Source: Desulfoscipio geothermicus (GTDB taxonomy: Bacteria; Bacillota; Desulfotomaculia; Desulfotomaculales; Desulfallaceae). From it: DNA of 64,000 nt. Shown here one piece after another: positions 46,276 through 54,575 of the stretch; the first letter of the stretch is position 1, and the number at the start of each line of letters is the position of its first letter. The notes beneath the pieces were generated by a model. That model was not told the origin of the DNA, made no database searches, and saw only the letters and a list, made by a program, of their open reading frames with translations. Location: NCBI GenBank assembly GCA_016841205.1, contig JAENZP010000007.1, forward strand, positions 101,124-165,123, given 5' to 3'. Made by a program: the position numbers and the translations under genes.

Positions 46276-46851
46276 TCAATTTTGCTGTTCTTTCAATACC
46301 GGAAGGCGCACCCCCACCATGCGCACAAGTGCACCGACAACTAGTGCTTTTAGCAAGTCAAATCCAATAAAAGGGACGAAGAATAGCATTATAACTTGCA
46401 GCACATCAAAAGGTTTACCCACATAGTAGTTCAGTATAACATACAGATATGGCAACCCGATAGCATAAATCATAAGCAATCCCGCCAGCATGGCCAGGGA
46501 AAGTCGCACAGGCCCGGCATCCCGCCGGCCCTGAATAATTAAACCACTCACCAAAGCAGCAAATATAAAACCCAGCAAAAAGCCAAAGGTAGGTGATAAT
46601 ACATAAGCCGGTCCCCCAAAGGGCGGTTTTTCAAATACCGGCATCCCCAACACGCCCATCAGCACATAAATACCCATACTCAGCGCTCCCAACCTGGCCC
46701 CCAACAACCCGCCGGCCAGCAGCGCCACAAAGGGCAGCAAACTAAAGGGCACAATCATACCGCCAAGAAAACGAAACAGCAAAGCGGCAACTACGGCTAA
46801 CGAGGCAAACATAGCCACCAGTACCATATCCCGCGGTGTTAGTTTACTCAT
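46276..46851 (-). CDS. bioY: Biotin transporter BioY (ECF S component)
   Basis: A 191-residue membrane protein with six helices and the BioY landmarks GGMIVPFSLLPFVALLAG, GARLGALSMGIYVLMGVLGMPVF, GGPAYVLSPTFGFLLGF and IYAIGLPYLYVILNYY. BioY takes up biotin, alone or with ECF ATPases. It has its own BirA-type operator upstream and lies next to birA. Confidence 0.95.
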   Translation of the reverse strand: MSKLTPRDMVLVAMFASLAVVAALLFRFLGGMIVPFSLLPFVALLAGGLLGARLGALSMGIYVLMGVLGMPVFEKPPFGGPAYVLSPTFGFLLGFIFAALVSGLIIQGRRDAGPVRLSLAMLAGLLMIYAIGLPYLYVILNYYVGKPFDVLQVIMLFFVPFIGFDLLKALVVGALVRMVGVRLPVLKEQQN

Positions 46852-46880
46852 ACATACAGTCCTTTCTTTTCACATATTTC

Positions 46881-46914
46881 TTGGTTAACCAAATAAATAT
46901 ATTAGGTTAACCAT
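46881..46914 (-). promoter_or_regulatory. BirA operator upstream of bioY
   Basis: TTGGTTAACC, exactly 14 bases, then GGTTAACCAT, about 30 bases before the bioY start. Two GTTAAC half-sites separated by 14-16 bases are the known form of BirA/BioR-type biotin operators in Firmicutes, and birA with a DNA-binding domain is the adjacent gene. Confidence 0.85.
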
Positions 46915-46959
46915 TGAGCGATAAAAAATATACCCCCTGCATAAACAGAGCAGTAAAAC

Positions 46960-47931
46960 TTAAACCTTACGCAGCGACACCTCCCCTGCCACCAAACGCC
47001 GCACTGTACCATCCGGCATTTTTACCAGTAGTGCCCCGGTTTCGTCCACGTCCAAGGCGTGACCGACATAACTGTCTTTAAGATTATGTACAGTAACCGG
47101 GCAATCCAAAGTAACACATAGCTCCCGCCATTTATTCAGTATAGGAGCGAAACCATCATGCAGCCAGCGCTGATACCAAATATCAAAAGACCGCAATATA
47201 GCCCGTAATAATGGTACCCGGGGTATATGATGCCCGGCTGCAATTTTTAATGAAGTGGCAATCTCAGATAGCTCGGGAGTGAATTGATTGCTATCGATGT
47301 TTACATTTATGCCAATACCCGCAACCATAAAATTAACCCGGTCCATTTCAGCATTTAGTTCAACCAGAATGCCGCATAATTTTTTACCTTCCACCAGCAA
47401 GTCATTGGGCCACTTAATACCCACCGCAACCCCGGTATGTTCGCGAATCGCCAGTGCCACCGCTACTGCCACCACCATGGTTATCTGCGGGGTATCCACC
47501 AGATTGACCTGCGGACGCAACACGGCGGAAAACCATAAGCCCCTAGCCCGGGGAGCAAACCAAGACCGATCCATCCGCCCCTTGCCGCCGCTCTGGCTTT
47601 CGGCCACCACCACTGTACCTTCCGGACAGCCCGCCCGGGCCAACTTTTTGGCCTCCTCGTTAGTAGTTGGGACATCAGCAAAATATTCAATTCGGTTACC
47701 TATCACCGCAGTACCCAAGCCAACAGTAACCTCATCGGGGTATGGAACATCAGGCACACTAAGTAAGCGGTACCCTAGATTAGCCCTGGCCTCTATGTCA
47801 TATCCTTCTTCCCGCAAACCCCGTATATGTTTCCACACTGCCGTACGAGACACACCCAGCTCACGACATAGGTATTCACCTGAGACCCAGTCATCGCTTT
47901 GTTTTAAAATATGCAATATACTGCTCTTCAT
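46960..47931 (-). CDS. birA: Bifunctional biotin ligase / biotin repressor BirA
   Basis: A 323-residue protein with an N-terminal winged helix (WVSGEYLCRELGVSRTAVWKHIRGLREEGY), the central ligase domain with the biotinyl-AMP loop GGKGRMDRSW near residue 115 and KWPNDLLVEGKKLCGIL near residue 174, and a C-terminal SH3-like domain. It biotinylates carboxylases and represses bioY at the GTTAAC site. It follows nadC by 117 bases. Confidence 0.96.
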   Translation of the reverse strand: MKSSILHILKQSDDWVSGEYLCRELGVSRTAVWKHIRGLREEGYDIEARANLGYRLLSVPDVPYPDEVTVGLGTAVIGNRIEYFADVPTTNEEAKKLARAGCPEGTVVVAESQSGGKGRMDRSWFAPRARGLWFSAVLRPQVNLVDTPQITMVVAVAVALAIREHTGVAVGIKWPNDLLVEGKKLCGILVELNAEMDRVNFMVAGIGINVNIDSNQFTPELSEIATSLKIAAGHHIPRVPLLRAILRSFDIWYQRWLHDGFAPILNKWRELCVTLDCPVTVHNLKDSYVGHALDVDETGALLVKMPDGTVRRLVAGEVSLRKV

Positions 47932-48048
47932 ATGCCGACACTCCGTTGAGTTAACTATAATTTCAAATGCATTAATGCTATTTCAGCTAAATAAATTATA
48001 TTTGACGCAAATTGCATTGTCAATCATAACGCCACACATGGTTTACCA

Positions 48049-48912
48049 TTAAACTGTGGGGCGCATTGGTTTAAGCTCTCCAACATCAAGGCTAATATCA
48101 AGCGCCGTGGCGGAATGAGTCAAAGCCCCTACAGAAATAATGTCCACTCCGGTAGCCGCTACAGCAGCAATGGTTTGTGCACTGATCCCCCCTGATGCTT
48201 CCACCAGTGTACGGCCGCTAACCAGTCGCACCGCCTCAGCCATGGTATGCAGATCCATATTATCCAGCATAATAATATCTGCCCCTGCTTCCAATGCCTC
48301 CTGCACCCCATTTAAATCCTCGGTTTCTACCTCGATTTTTGCGGTATGAGGTACCAGGAACCGGGCATTTGCCACAGCCTGCTTAATACTACCAACCACT
48401 CTGATGTGATTATCCTTAATCAATACAGCATCAAACAACCCCAGGCGATGGTTATGCCCGCCACCCACCCGGACAGCGTATTTTTCCAGTTGGCGCAGTC
48501 CCGGAGTAGTTTTACGAGTGTCCACGATACGCACCGGGTAATTCCGTACTACTTCCACTAGATCCGCCGTGGCAGTGGCTATCCCGGAAAGGCGCTGTAA
48601 AAAATTAAGGGCCAGCCGTTCCCCGGTAAGCACGGTCCGAGCCCGCCCGTTTAACTGCACAAGCACATCACCGGGACTGATACGAGCCCCTTCAGTCACC
48701 CGGGGCAAGAATTGCAAATCAGGATCGAGATGCCGGAACACCGCCCGGGCTACGGGCAAGCCGGCCACAACCCCGTACTGCTTAGCTTTGATATAGCCAA
48801 CCGCAACAATATTGTCAGGTACTGTACTCTCTGTGGTCAAATCACCTGAACCGATATCCTCGGTCAGGGCGCGATCAATTAGCTCATTTAGTAAACGTTC
48901 GTTTATCATCAT
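48049..48912 (-). CDS. nadC: Quinolinate phosphoribosyltransferase (decarboxylating)
   Basis: A 287-residue type II phosphoribosyltransferase forming nicotinate mononucleotide from quinolinate. Signatures are TGERLALNFLQRLSGIAT, VDTRKTTPGLRQLEKYAV, GGGHNHRLGLFDAVLIKDNH and VEASGGIS. It is the last gene of nadA-nadB-nadC, 96 bases after nadB. Confidence 0.97.
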   Translation of the reverse strand: MMINERLLNELIDRALTEDIGSGDLTTESTVPDNIVAVGYIKAKQYGVVAGLPVARAVFRHLDPDLQFLPRVTEGARISPGDVLVQLNGRARTVLTGERLALNFLQRLSGIATATADLVEVVRNYPVRIVDTRKTTPGLRQLEKYAVRVGGGHNHRLGLFDAVLIKDNHIRVVGSIKQAVANARFLVPHTAKIEVETEDLNGVQEALEAGADIIMLDNMDLHTMAEAVRLVSGRTLVEASGGISAQTIAAVAATGVDIISVGALTHSATALDISLDVGELKPMRPTV

Positions 48913-49008
48913 TTAAGTTCCCCACCTCTGTATGCACAACCAATACCACCGAGTTAAATATTACCAAATCAATACTCCGCTTAATACAATCACTGCCAAA
49001 ACTGCCGT

Positions 49009-50589
49009 TCACTTGCGTAAAATAATATGTTTTTTCCAACTATTGCGCGGTTCCGGGTAATCCTGGCGGAAATGGCCGCCTCTACTCTCGGTGCGCATTA
49101 GAGCTGATTCCGCCACCAGGCGGCTTACTAATAAACGGTTGTTCATCTCAGCGGCAAGCAGATCCCGGGCCGCGGTATTTTCCAATCTGGAATACCCATC
49201 GATAAAACCAAGCACCTTTTCCAAACCCTCCCGGTTGCGCAGCGGGCCAACATACCTGCTCATCAGAGCCTGCAGTTCTTGCTGCAGCGACTGGTAATCT
49301 ACCGGTTCCACAAGGTCGGGCAATTCCGAGGAAAAATCAGGCCAAGGGCTCATATTCTCCCGCCAAAGACCGGCAGTGCGCTCCACGATGCGGCCACCGA
49401 AGACCAGGCCATCCAACAGTGAGTTACTAGCCAAACGGTTGGCCCCGTGCACCCCCTGACAGGCCACTTCGCCGCACGCGTATAGCCGCTCTACACTGGT
49501 TTCCCCAAAATAATTGGTTTTAACACCACCCATCATGTAATGAGCAGCGGGAGCCACCGGCAGCAAATCGCGAGTAATATCCAAACCAAAACTCCGGCAA
49601 GTACGGTTAATATTGGGAAATCGGTGCAACACAAGTTCAGTATCCAGATGACTTAAATCCAGGAATATACCTTCGGAACCTTTATGAATTTCCTGTAAAA
49701 TGGCCCGTACCACAATGTCCCGGGGCGCCAGTTCCGCAAGCTCATGATAATCGGGCATAAACCGCTTTCCCTGCCCGTTGCGCAGGTAGGCACCCTCGCC
49801 CCGTACGGCTTCGGATATCAAAAACCGCGGTGCACCCGGCAAGTTTAACACGGTGGGGTGGAATTGGTGAAACTCCATATCCATTACTTCGGCACCCGCC
49901 CGGTAGGCCATAGCAATGCCGTCCCCTGTAGCCACCCCGGGATTAGTGCTATGTTCATAAAGCTGACCCAAACCACCAGTGGCCAAAACAACGGCTCGAC
50001 TCCGGAAAACCTTTAAGCAGCAAGTCTCGCAATCATAAGCAAGCACACCATAGCAAACATTATCATTGACTAAAAGATCTACTGCAATGTGCCGTTCAAG
50101 CACCTGAATATTTTGCTCGGCAAGAGCCTGCTCGTTCAACACCCGCTGGATTTCAGCCCCGGTGGCGTCACCACTGGCGTGCAGTATACGCCGGCAGCTG
50201 TGAGCACCTTCCCTGGTTAGCGCCAGACGGTTACCTTCCACATCAAAGCGGGCTCCCATATCCATCAGCTGCAAAACCCGGCGTGGCCCTTCATTGACCA
50301 GAATGCGCACCGCTCCTTGGTCACACAGCCCGGCACCAGCCCGCAACGTGTCCTGGTAATGAAATTCCGGCGAATCATCAGAGTCCATGACTGCAGCTAT
50401 GCCGCCCTGGGCCTTATCGGTATTGCTGTCCAATATACTTTGCTTAGTCAGCACGGTAACCCCGGCACCCAGTCGACCGGCCAAGAGAGCGGTAAAAAAC
50501 CCGGCAATACCACTACCCAAAATTACGTAATCCGTATTAGATATAGGTAGATCCCGGGTGTTAAAGTTCATAATATACTGGTTAGCCAC
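49009..50589 (-). CDS. nadB: L-aspartate oxidase
   Basis: A 526-residue FAD enzyme oxidising aspartate to iminoaspartate, which NadA condenses with dihydroxyacetone phosphate. The dinucleotide-binding GSGIAGFFTALLAG (N-terminus), KAQGGIAAVMDSDDSPE, the HSCRRILHASGDATG loop, FHPTVL and GEVACQGVHGANRLASNSLL are all typical. It starts 16 bases after nadA. Confidence 0.96.
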   Translation of the reverse strand: MANQYIMNFNTRDLPISNTDYVILGSGIAGFFTALLAGRLGAGVTVLTKQSILDSNTDKAQGGIAAVMDSDDSPEFHYQDTLRAGAGLCDQGAVRILVNEGPRRVLQLMDMGARFDVEGNRLALTREGAHSCRRILHASGDATGAEIQRVLNEQALAEQNIQVLERHIAVDLLVNDNVCYGVLAYDCETCCLKVFRSRAVVLATGGLGQLYEHSTNPGVATGDGIAMAYRAGAEVMDMEFHQFHPTVLNLPGAPRFLISEAVRGEGAYLRNGQGKRFMPDYHELAELAPRDIVVRAILQEIHKGSEGIFLDLSHLDTELVLHRFPNINRTCRSFGLDITRDLLPVAPAAHYMMGGVKTNYFGETSVERLYACGEVACQGVHGANRLASNSLLDGLVFGGRIVERTAGLWRENMSPWPDFSSELPDLVEPVDYQSLQQELQALMSRYVGPLRNREGLEKVLGFIDGYSRLENTAARDLLAAEMNNRLLVSRLVAESALMRTESRGGHFRQDYPEPRNSWKKHIILRK

Positions 50590-50605
50590 TGGTAAACCCT
50601 CCGTT

Positions 50606-51529
50606 TTATTGTACCGCCAGCATTCTTTCCAGGGACTTCAAAGCCCGCTCCCTGATCTCCGCATTCACAGTCACCCGGGGTTCCAGGGTTTGTAAAGAGT
50701 GAAGCACTTTCTCCAGTGTAATAGATCTCATATCCCGGCAAACAAGTTTATCCGAAGCGGGATAAAAGCTTTTATTGGGGCACTGCTTATTAAACTGGTG
50801 CAATATACCCTTCTCGGTAGCCACAATATATTCCTTGTTTTGGCTTTCCCGGGCAAACCGCAGCATACCGGTCGTACTGGCTACATGATCGGCAAGCTCC
50901 ACCACCTCGGGGCGGCACTCCGGGTGCACCAGCACAAGAGCCTGCGGGTGTTCGGACTTGACTTTTAACACCTCGTCGGCAGTCAGCTGATCATGAATAG
51001 GGCAGCAACCTTCCCAGATGTGCATCTCCCGCCCTGACTGCTTGGACATATAACTGCCAAGGTTTTTGTCCGGCACAAAAATAATTGGCCGGTCAGTAGG
51101 TAATGAGGTCAATACCTGCACAGCATTGGCCGATGTACAGGCAATATCGCATTCCGCCTTAACTGCCGCAGAAGTATTAACATAACATACCACCTGAGCG
51201 CCGGGCAATTCAGATTTTTTGGCTCGCAACGCTTCAGCCGTAACTGTGTTCGCCATGGGGCACCCAGCATTTACCTCGGGTAACAGCACCGTTTTTTGCG
51301 GTGATAGTATGGCCGCGCTTTCAGCCATAAAATGTACCCCACAAAAGACAATCACACTAGCATCAGTGGCAGCAGCCCGGCGAGACAGTTCCAGGGAATC
51401 ACCCACCAAATCGGCAACCTCCTGTATTTCGGGCGGCTGGTATACGTGACTTAATATAATCGCGTTGCGTTGCTGCTTAAGCTGCATTATTTCTGCAATT
51501 ACTTGTGTGGGATTAGCGACATTGGGCAC
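50606..51529 (-). CDS. nadA: Quinolinate synthase
   Basis: A 307-residue [4Fe-4S] enzyme. The three cluster Cys are seen in PEVNAGCPMA, the segment with AECDIACTSANAV, and SFYPASDKLVCRDMRSI; the substrate segments VGDSLELSR and FVPDKNLG are also present. It heads the nadABC operon behind a promoter at 51584-51613. Length fits the family. Confidence 0.96.
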   Translation of the reverse strand: MPNVANPTQVIAEIMQLKQQRNAIILSHVYQPPEIQEVADLVGDSLELSRRAAATDASVIVFCGVHFMAESAAILSPQKTVLLPEVNAGCPMANTVTAEALRAKKSELPGAQVVCYVNTSAAVKAECDIACTSANAVQVLTSLPTDRPIIFVPDKNLGSYMSKQSGREMHIWEGCCPIHDQLTADEVLKVKSEHPQALVLVHPECRPEVVELADHVASTTGMLRFARESQNKEYIVATEKGILHQFNKQCPNKSFYPASDKLVCRDMRSITLEKVLHSLQTLEPRVTVNAEIRERALKSLERMLAVQ

Positions 51530-51583
51530 GTAATCACTCCTTCATAACGGAAAATTAGCCACCAGGGAATTAACGTCCCCAAT

Positions 51584-51613
51584 ATTATATACATAAATTC
51601 CGTTATATCTCAA
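51584..51613 (-). promoter_or_regulatory. nadA promoter with an overlapping inverted repeat
   Basis: TTGAGA (51608-51613), an 18-base spacer and TATAAT (51584-51589) on the minus strand. TTCCGTTAT (51598-51606) lies within the spacer and its exact complement ATAACGGAA lies at 51544-51552, close to the nadA start, so a dimeric or looping regulator may bind both. Confidence 0.55.
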
Positions 51614-51671
51614 TAAATTTTACCACCGACCGCCACCAATGCAAAACAAGTCAAGAAATATAACACGCAGA

Positions 51672-52052
51672 TTAAGCTTCTTCGCCGTGTTTTTCCTCTA
51701 TTACGCAAACAACTTTATTATGCTCGTCCACCAATATCGCCCTGGGCTTATAATCACGCGCTTCATTACGGTCCATAACAGCATAGGTTATGATAATTAC
51801 GGTATCGCCGGGCTGAACCAATCTAGCCGCCGCCCCGTTCAGGCAAATCACACCGGAGTCCCGGGTACCGGGTATAACGTATGTTTCCAGACGGGCGCCA
51901 TTGTTATTGTTTACCACTTGCACCTTTTCATTCGGCAATATATCGGCAGCCTCCATCAAAGCCTCATCAATTGTAATACTGCCAACATAGTTTAAATTGG
52001 CCTGAGTAACTACAGCACGGTGAATTTTGGATTTAAACATATTTAGAAACAT
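51672..52052 (-). CDS. panD: Aspartate 1-decarboxylase (PanD)
   Basis: A 126-residue proenzyme that makes beta-alanine for pantothenate. The self-cleavage site Gly-Ser is in NYVGSITID (cleavage before Ser25 to make the pyruvoyl group), and ITYAVM and [12 protein letters not shown] are family motifs. GGAGG, 8 bases before the ATG, overlaps the panC stop. The pair panC-panD lacks panB and panE here. Confidence 0.96.
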   Translation of the reverse strand: MFLNMFKSKIHRAVVTQANLNYVGSITIDEALMEAADILPNEKVQVVNNNNGARLETYVIPGTRDSGVICLNGAAARLVQPGDTVIIITYAVMDRNEARDYKPRAILVDEHNKVVCVIEEKHGEEA

Positions 52053-52055
52053 CTG

Positions 52056-52907
52056 TCATACCTCCACAACCATATTATCAATAAGCCTGGTTTTGCCAAA
52101 ACGTACCGCCAGAGCAGCAATGCATTTGCCGTTTAATGTATCCAGCAGTTCCAAATCGGGCACAGATAATATTTCTACATAATCGATCCTGGCACCGGGA
52201 GTGGATGAAATCATCTCCTCTATACCCCGGCGCAGTTTTGGGACACTTCTTTCACCATCAGCCACAGCATCACGGAAGGCGCACAAACTATGGTAAAGAA
52301 CCGGCGCATCCTGGCGTTGTTCTTCGTCTAAATAAACATTACGAGAACTCATGGCCAGGCCATCCGCTTCCCGTATAATGGGCAAGGTAACAATTTTCAA
52401 CCCCATATTCAAATCCCGCACCATTTTTTCTATAACCATGGCCTGTTGGGCGTCTTTTTGGCCAAAGAAGGCTTGGTCCGGCCGAACAATGTTAAACAGC
52501 TTGGCCACCACAGTGGTTACCCCGCGAAAATGACCTGGCCGGGATGACCCGCAAAGTTTACCTGTTATTCCGGTTACCTCAACGAAGGAGCTGTATCCCG
52601 TCGGGTACATTTCATCATTGCCGGGAGCAAAAACCGCGTCCACACCCACTGACCGGGCCATGGCGCAGTCCCGGTCAAAGTCCCGGGGGTATTCGCCCAG
52701 GTCTTCTTTAGGGCCAAACTGGAGCGGATTAACATACAGGGAAACCACCACAACATCGCACTTTGTTTTAGCTTCCCGCATCAGACTCAGGTGCCCTTCA
52801 TGTAAATAACCCATGGTAGGAACTAAACCCACGGTTTTACCCGCAACCCGAGCTTTGTTTGCAAACTCTTTGATTTCCCCTATAGTACGACAGACCTGCA
52901 TAGGCAT
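52056..52907 (-). CDS. panC: Pantothenate synthetase (PanC)
   Basis: A 283-residue ligase that joins pantoate and beta-alanine. The HIGH-like LVPTMGYLHEGHLSLMREA, the VVVSLYVNPLQFGPKEDL segment, GKLCGSSRPGHFRGVTTVV, FGQKDAQQ and the KMSKS-like MSSRNVYL are visible. It is the first gene of panC-panD, behind a structured leader and terminator. Confidence 0.97.
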   Translation of the reverse strand: MPMQVCRTIGEIKEFANKARVAGKTVGLVPTMGYLHEGHLSLMREAKTKCDVVVVSLYVNPLQFGPKEDLGEYPRDFDRDCAMARSVGVDAVFAPGNDEMYPTGYSSFVEVTGITGKLCGSSRPGHFRGVTTVVAKLFNIVRPDQAFFGQKDAQQAMVIEKMVRDLNMGLKIVTLPIIREADGLAMSSRNVYLDEEQRQDAPVLYHSLCAFRDAVADGERSVPKLRRGIEEMISSTPGARIDYVEILSVPDLELLDTLNGKCIAALAVRFGKTRLIDNMVVEV

Positions 52908-52939
52908 AACTCCTTATGATAATGTATCTTTTGGTTACA

Positions 52940-52967
52940 CAAAAACCCTCCGGACAAGTCCGAAGGG
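52940..52967 (-). terminator. Terminator in the panC leader
   Basis: CCCTTCGGAC / GTCCGGAGGG with a TT loop, followed by TTTTTGTG on the minus strand, 33 bases before the panC start. Its place between a structured leader and the gene suggests attenuation. Confidence 0.85.
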
Positions 52968-53050
52968 CACAATATCCCTGTGCAACCCGTCTCGGTCCTA
53001 CCCGGCTCCAAGCGGAGATATGTTAGTTCAATCTAACAAACGAACCACCC
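52968..53050 (-). promoter_or_regulatory. Structured panC leader, candidate pan-type RNA element
   Basis: Upstream of the terminator the minus strand holds a hairpin TGTTAG/CTAACA, a GC-rich stretch with GCCGGGTAGGACCGAGACGG, and GCACA/TGTGC. A conserved 'pan' RNA motif is known upstream of pantothenate genes in Firmicutes; the gene context fits and the sequence seems similar, but I cannot verify the consensus. Confidence 0.5.
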
Positions 53051-53209
53051 ACCCAACCAACCATTAAACAAATGGTGCGGTTCAAAGCAGATACCGCCCA
53101 AATCTTAATTAATTTTAACATACGAATAATGTCGTAGCAATATTTTTATAATTATTACTATAGTAAAATTTTGTTTGATTATTGAAATTAGCAATGATAA
53201 ATTTAAAGC

Positions 53210-54415
53210 ATGAAACTGATTAAAATCAGAAGTACGTATAACTATGCAATAACTATTAGTAATATAATTGAAGACCGTGACCAGTCTATCACTACAGGCC
53301 AAAAACACTGTATTTACCTTGATAACGGAAGGATCGCTGCAATTACCAGGGCAGGAGAGATTTCCTATAAATTCACTCAACCTACCCGTAAAACTATCTC
53401 CTTGGATTTAGGCCATTTAACAATATTACCGCCATTAATAGACTGCCATGTACACCTGGCCCTGGACGGCCAGGATTTTTCGGTTGCCCGACAACGCTGG
53501 AACCAACCCGAAGAACTTGACACGCAAATCGGCGCTCAACTATGGGATACCATCCGTCACGGTATATTAGCCGTGCGGGACGGAGGAGACCGTCAAGGCA
53601 TTGCCTTGTATTACCGAAAACTTGTAGAAGCCGGCACTATAACCGGTCCTGTAATCCGAGCCTCAGGTTATGCATTGCGTAAGCCACAAAAATACGGGTC
53701 TTTTCTTGGCCGGGGCATCCCCGCCGAAATGCTGGACAGCGCAATAGAAAATCTAGCCCGGCACAAAGTAGATCAAGTCAAAGTACTTGTCTCGGGTTTG
53801 GTAAGCTTTAAGGAATACTCCCAGGTCGGGCCGCTGCAGTATACCGCCGGTGAGCTAAAAGCTATTGTAGGGAGCGCCCACAGCCGGGGGCTTACCGTTA
53901 TGGCCCACGCCAGCTCGGATGAAGCCGTGGCCATGGCAGTACAGGCCGGTGTAAACACAGTGGAGCACGGTTATTTTTTAGGCCGGGATACCCTTAGGTT
54001 AATGGCTGAAAAGGGCGTGGCCTGGATTCCCACAGTTATACCGGTGGCCGCCCAATTAGCTGCTCATTCCCGGCAGGATAACTATGTTATTACCAAAACT
54101 ATAGACCGGCAGCTATCCATGATCAGCGAGGCCCAAGCGCTCGGCGTTACCCTGGGAGTGGGCACCGATGCCGGTGCATTGGGTGTCCGGCACGGTTATG
54201 GTTATCACCAAGAGCTAGACCTTTACCGGCAGGCCGGGCTGTCACCCAAGGAAATAATACGCTGCGCCACAATAAACAGCGCCTGCCTGTTGAACCTGGA
54301 CTGGGGTCGTATTGCGCCGGGCCGTCCCGCCGCCATGATTGCCGTATCCGGGGACCCCCTTGCGAATATTGACAATTTACAAAATATCGCCTATGTATTT
54401 AAACATTCGGAATAG
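53210..54415 (+). CDS. Amidohydrolase family protein
   Basis: A 401-residue TIM-barrel metal-dependent hydrolase of the imidazolonepropionase/prolidase-like group. Metal residues are visible in DCHVHLALDG (near residue 81), QVKVLVSG (a Lys that may be carbamylated), MAHASSDEA, VEHGYFLG and GTDAGA. The C-terminal GRIAPGRPAAMIAVSGDPLANI is typical. The substrate is unknown; relatives cleave cyclic amides or dipeptides. No ribosome site is obvious before the ATG, so the start is uncertain. It is the first gene of the plus-strand part of the window. Confidence 0.85.
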   Translation: MKLIKIRSTYNYAITISNIIEDRDQSITTGQKHCIYLDNGRIAAITRAGEISYKFTQPTRKTISLDLGHLTILPPLIDCHVHLALDGQDFSVARQRWNQPEELDTQIGAQLWDTIRHGILAVRDGGDRQGIALYYRKLVEAGTITGPVIRASGYALRKPQKYGSFLGRGIPAEMLDSAIENLARHKVDQVKVLVSGLVSFKEYSQVGPLQYTAGELKAIVGSAHSRGLTVMAHASSDEAVAMAVQAGVNTVEHGYFLGRDTLRLMAEKGVAWIPTVIPVAAQLAAHSRQDNYVITKTIDRQLSMISEAQALGVTLGVGTDAGALGVRHGYGYHQELDLYRQAGLSPKEIIRCATINSACLLNLDWGRIAPGRPAAMIAVSGDPLANIDNLQNIAYVFKHSE

Positions 54416-54575
54416 CGAAAGCTAGGGGACTTCTTCTGTTACCAAATGCTATAACCGGAAGTAACGCAAAATAGATCAACATGGCCCGGGAGGTCATTTG
54501 ACATAGATCGTAATTGGGTAATCTTTAAGATATAATACTTTTATATTGCATTGCACATGGAAAGGTTTTGTTAAT

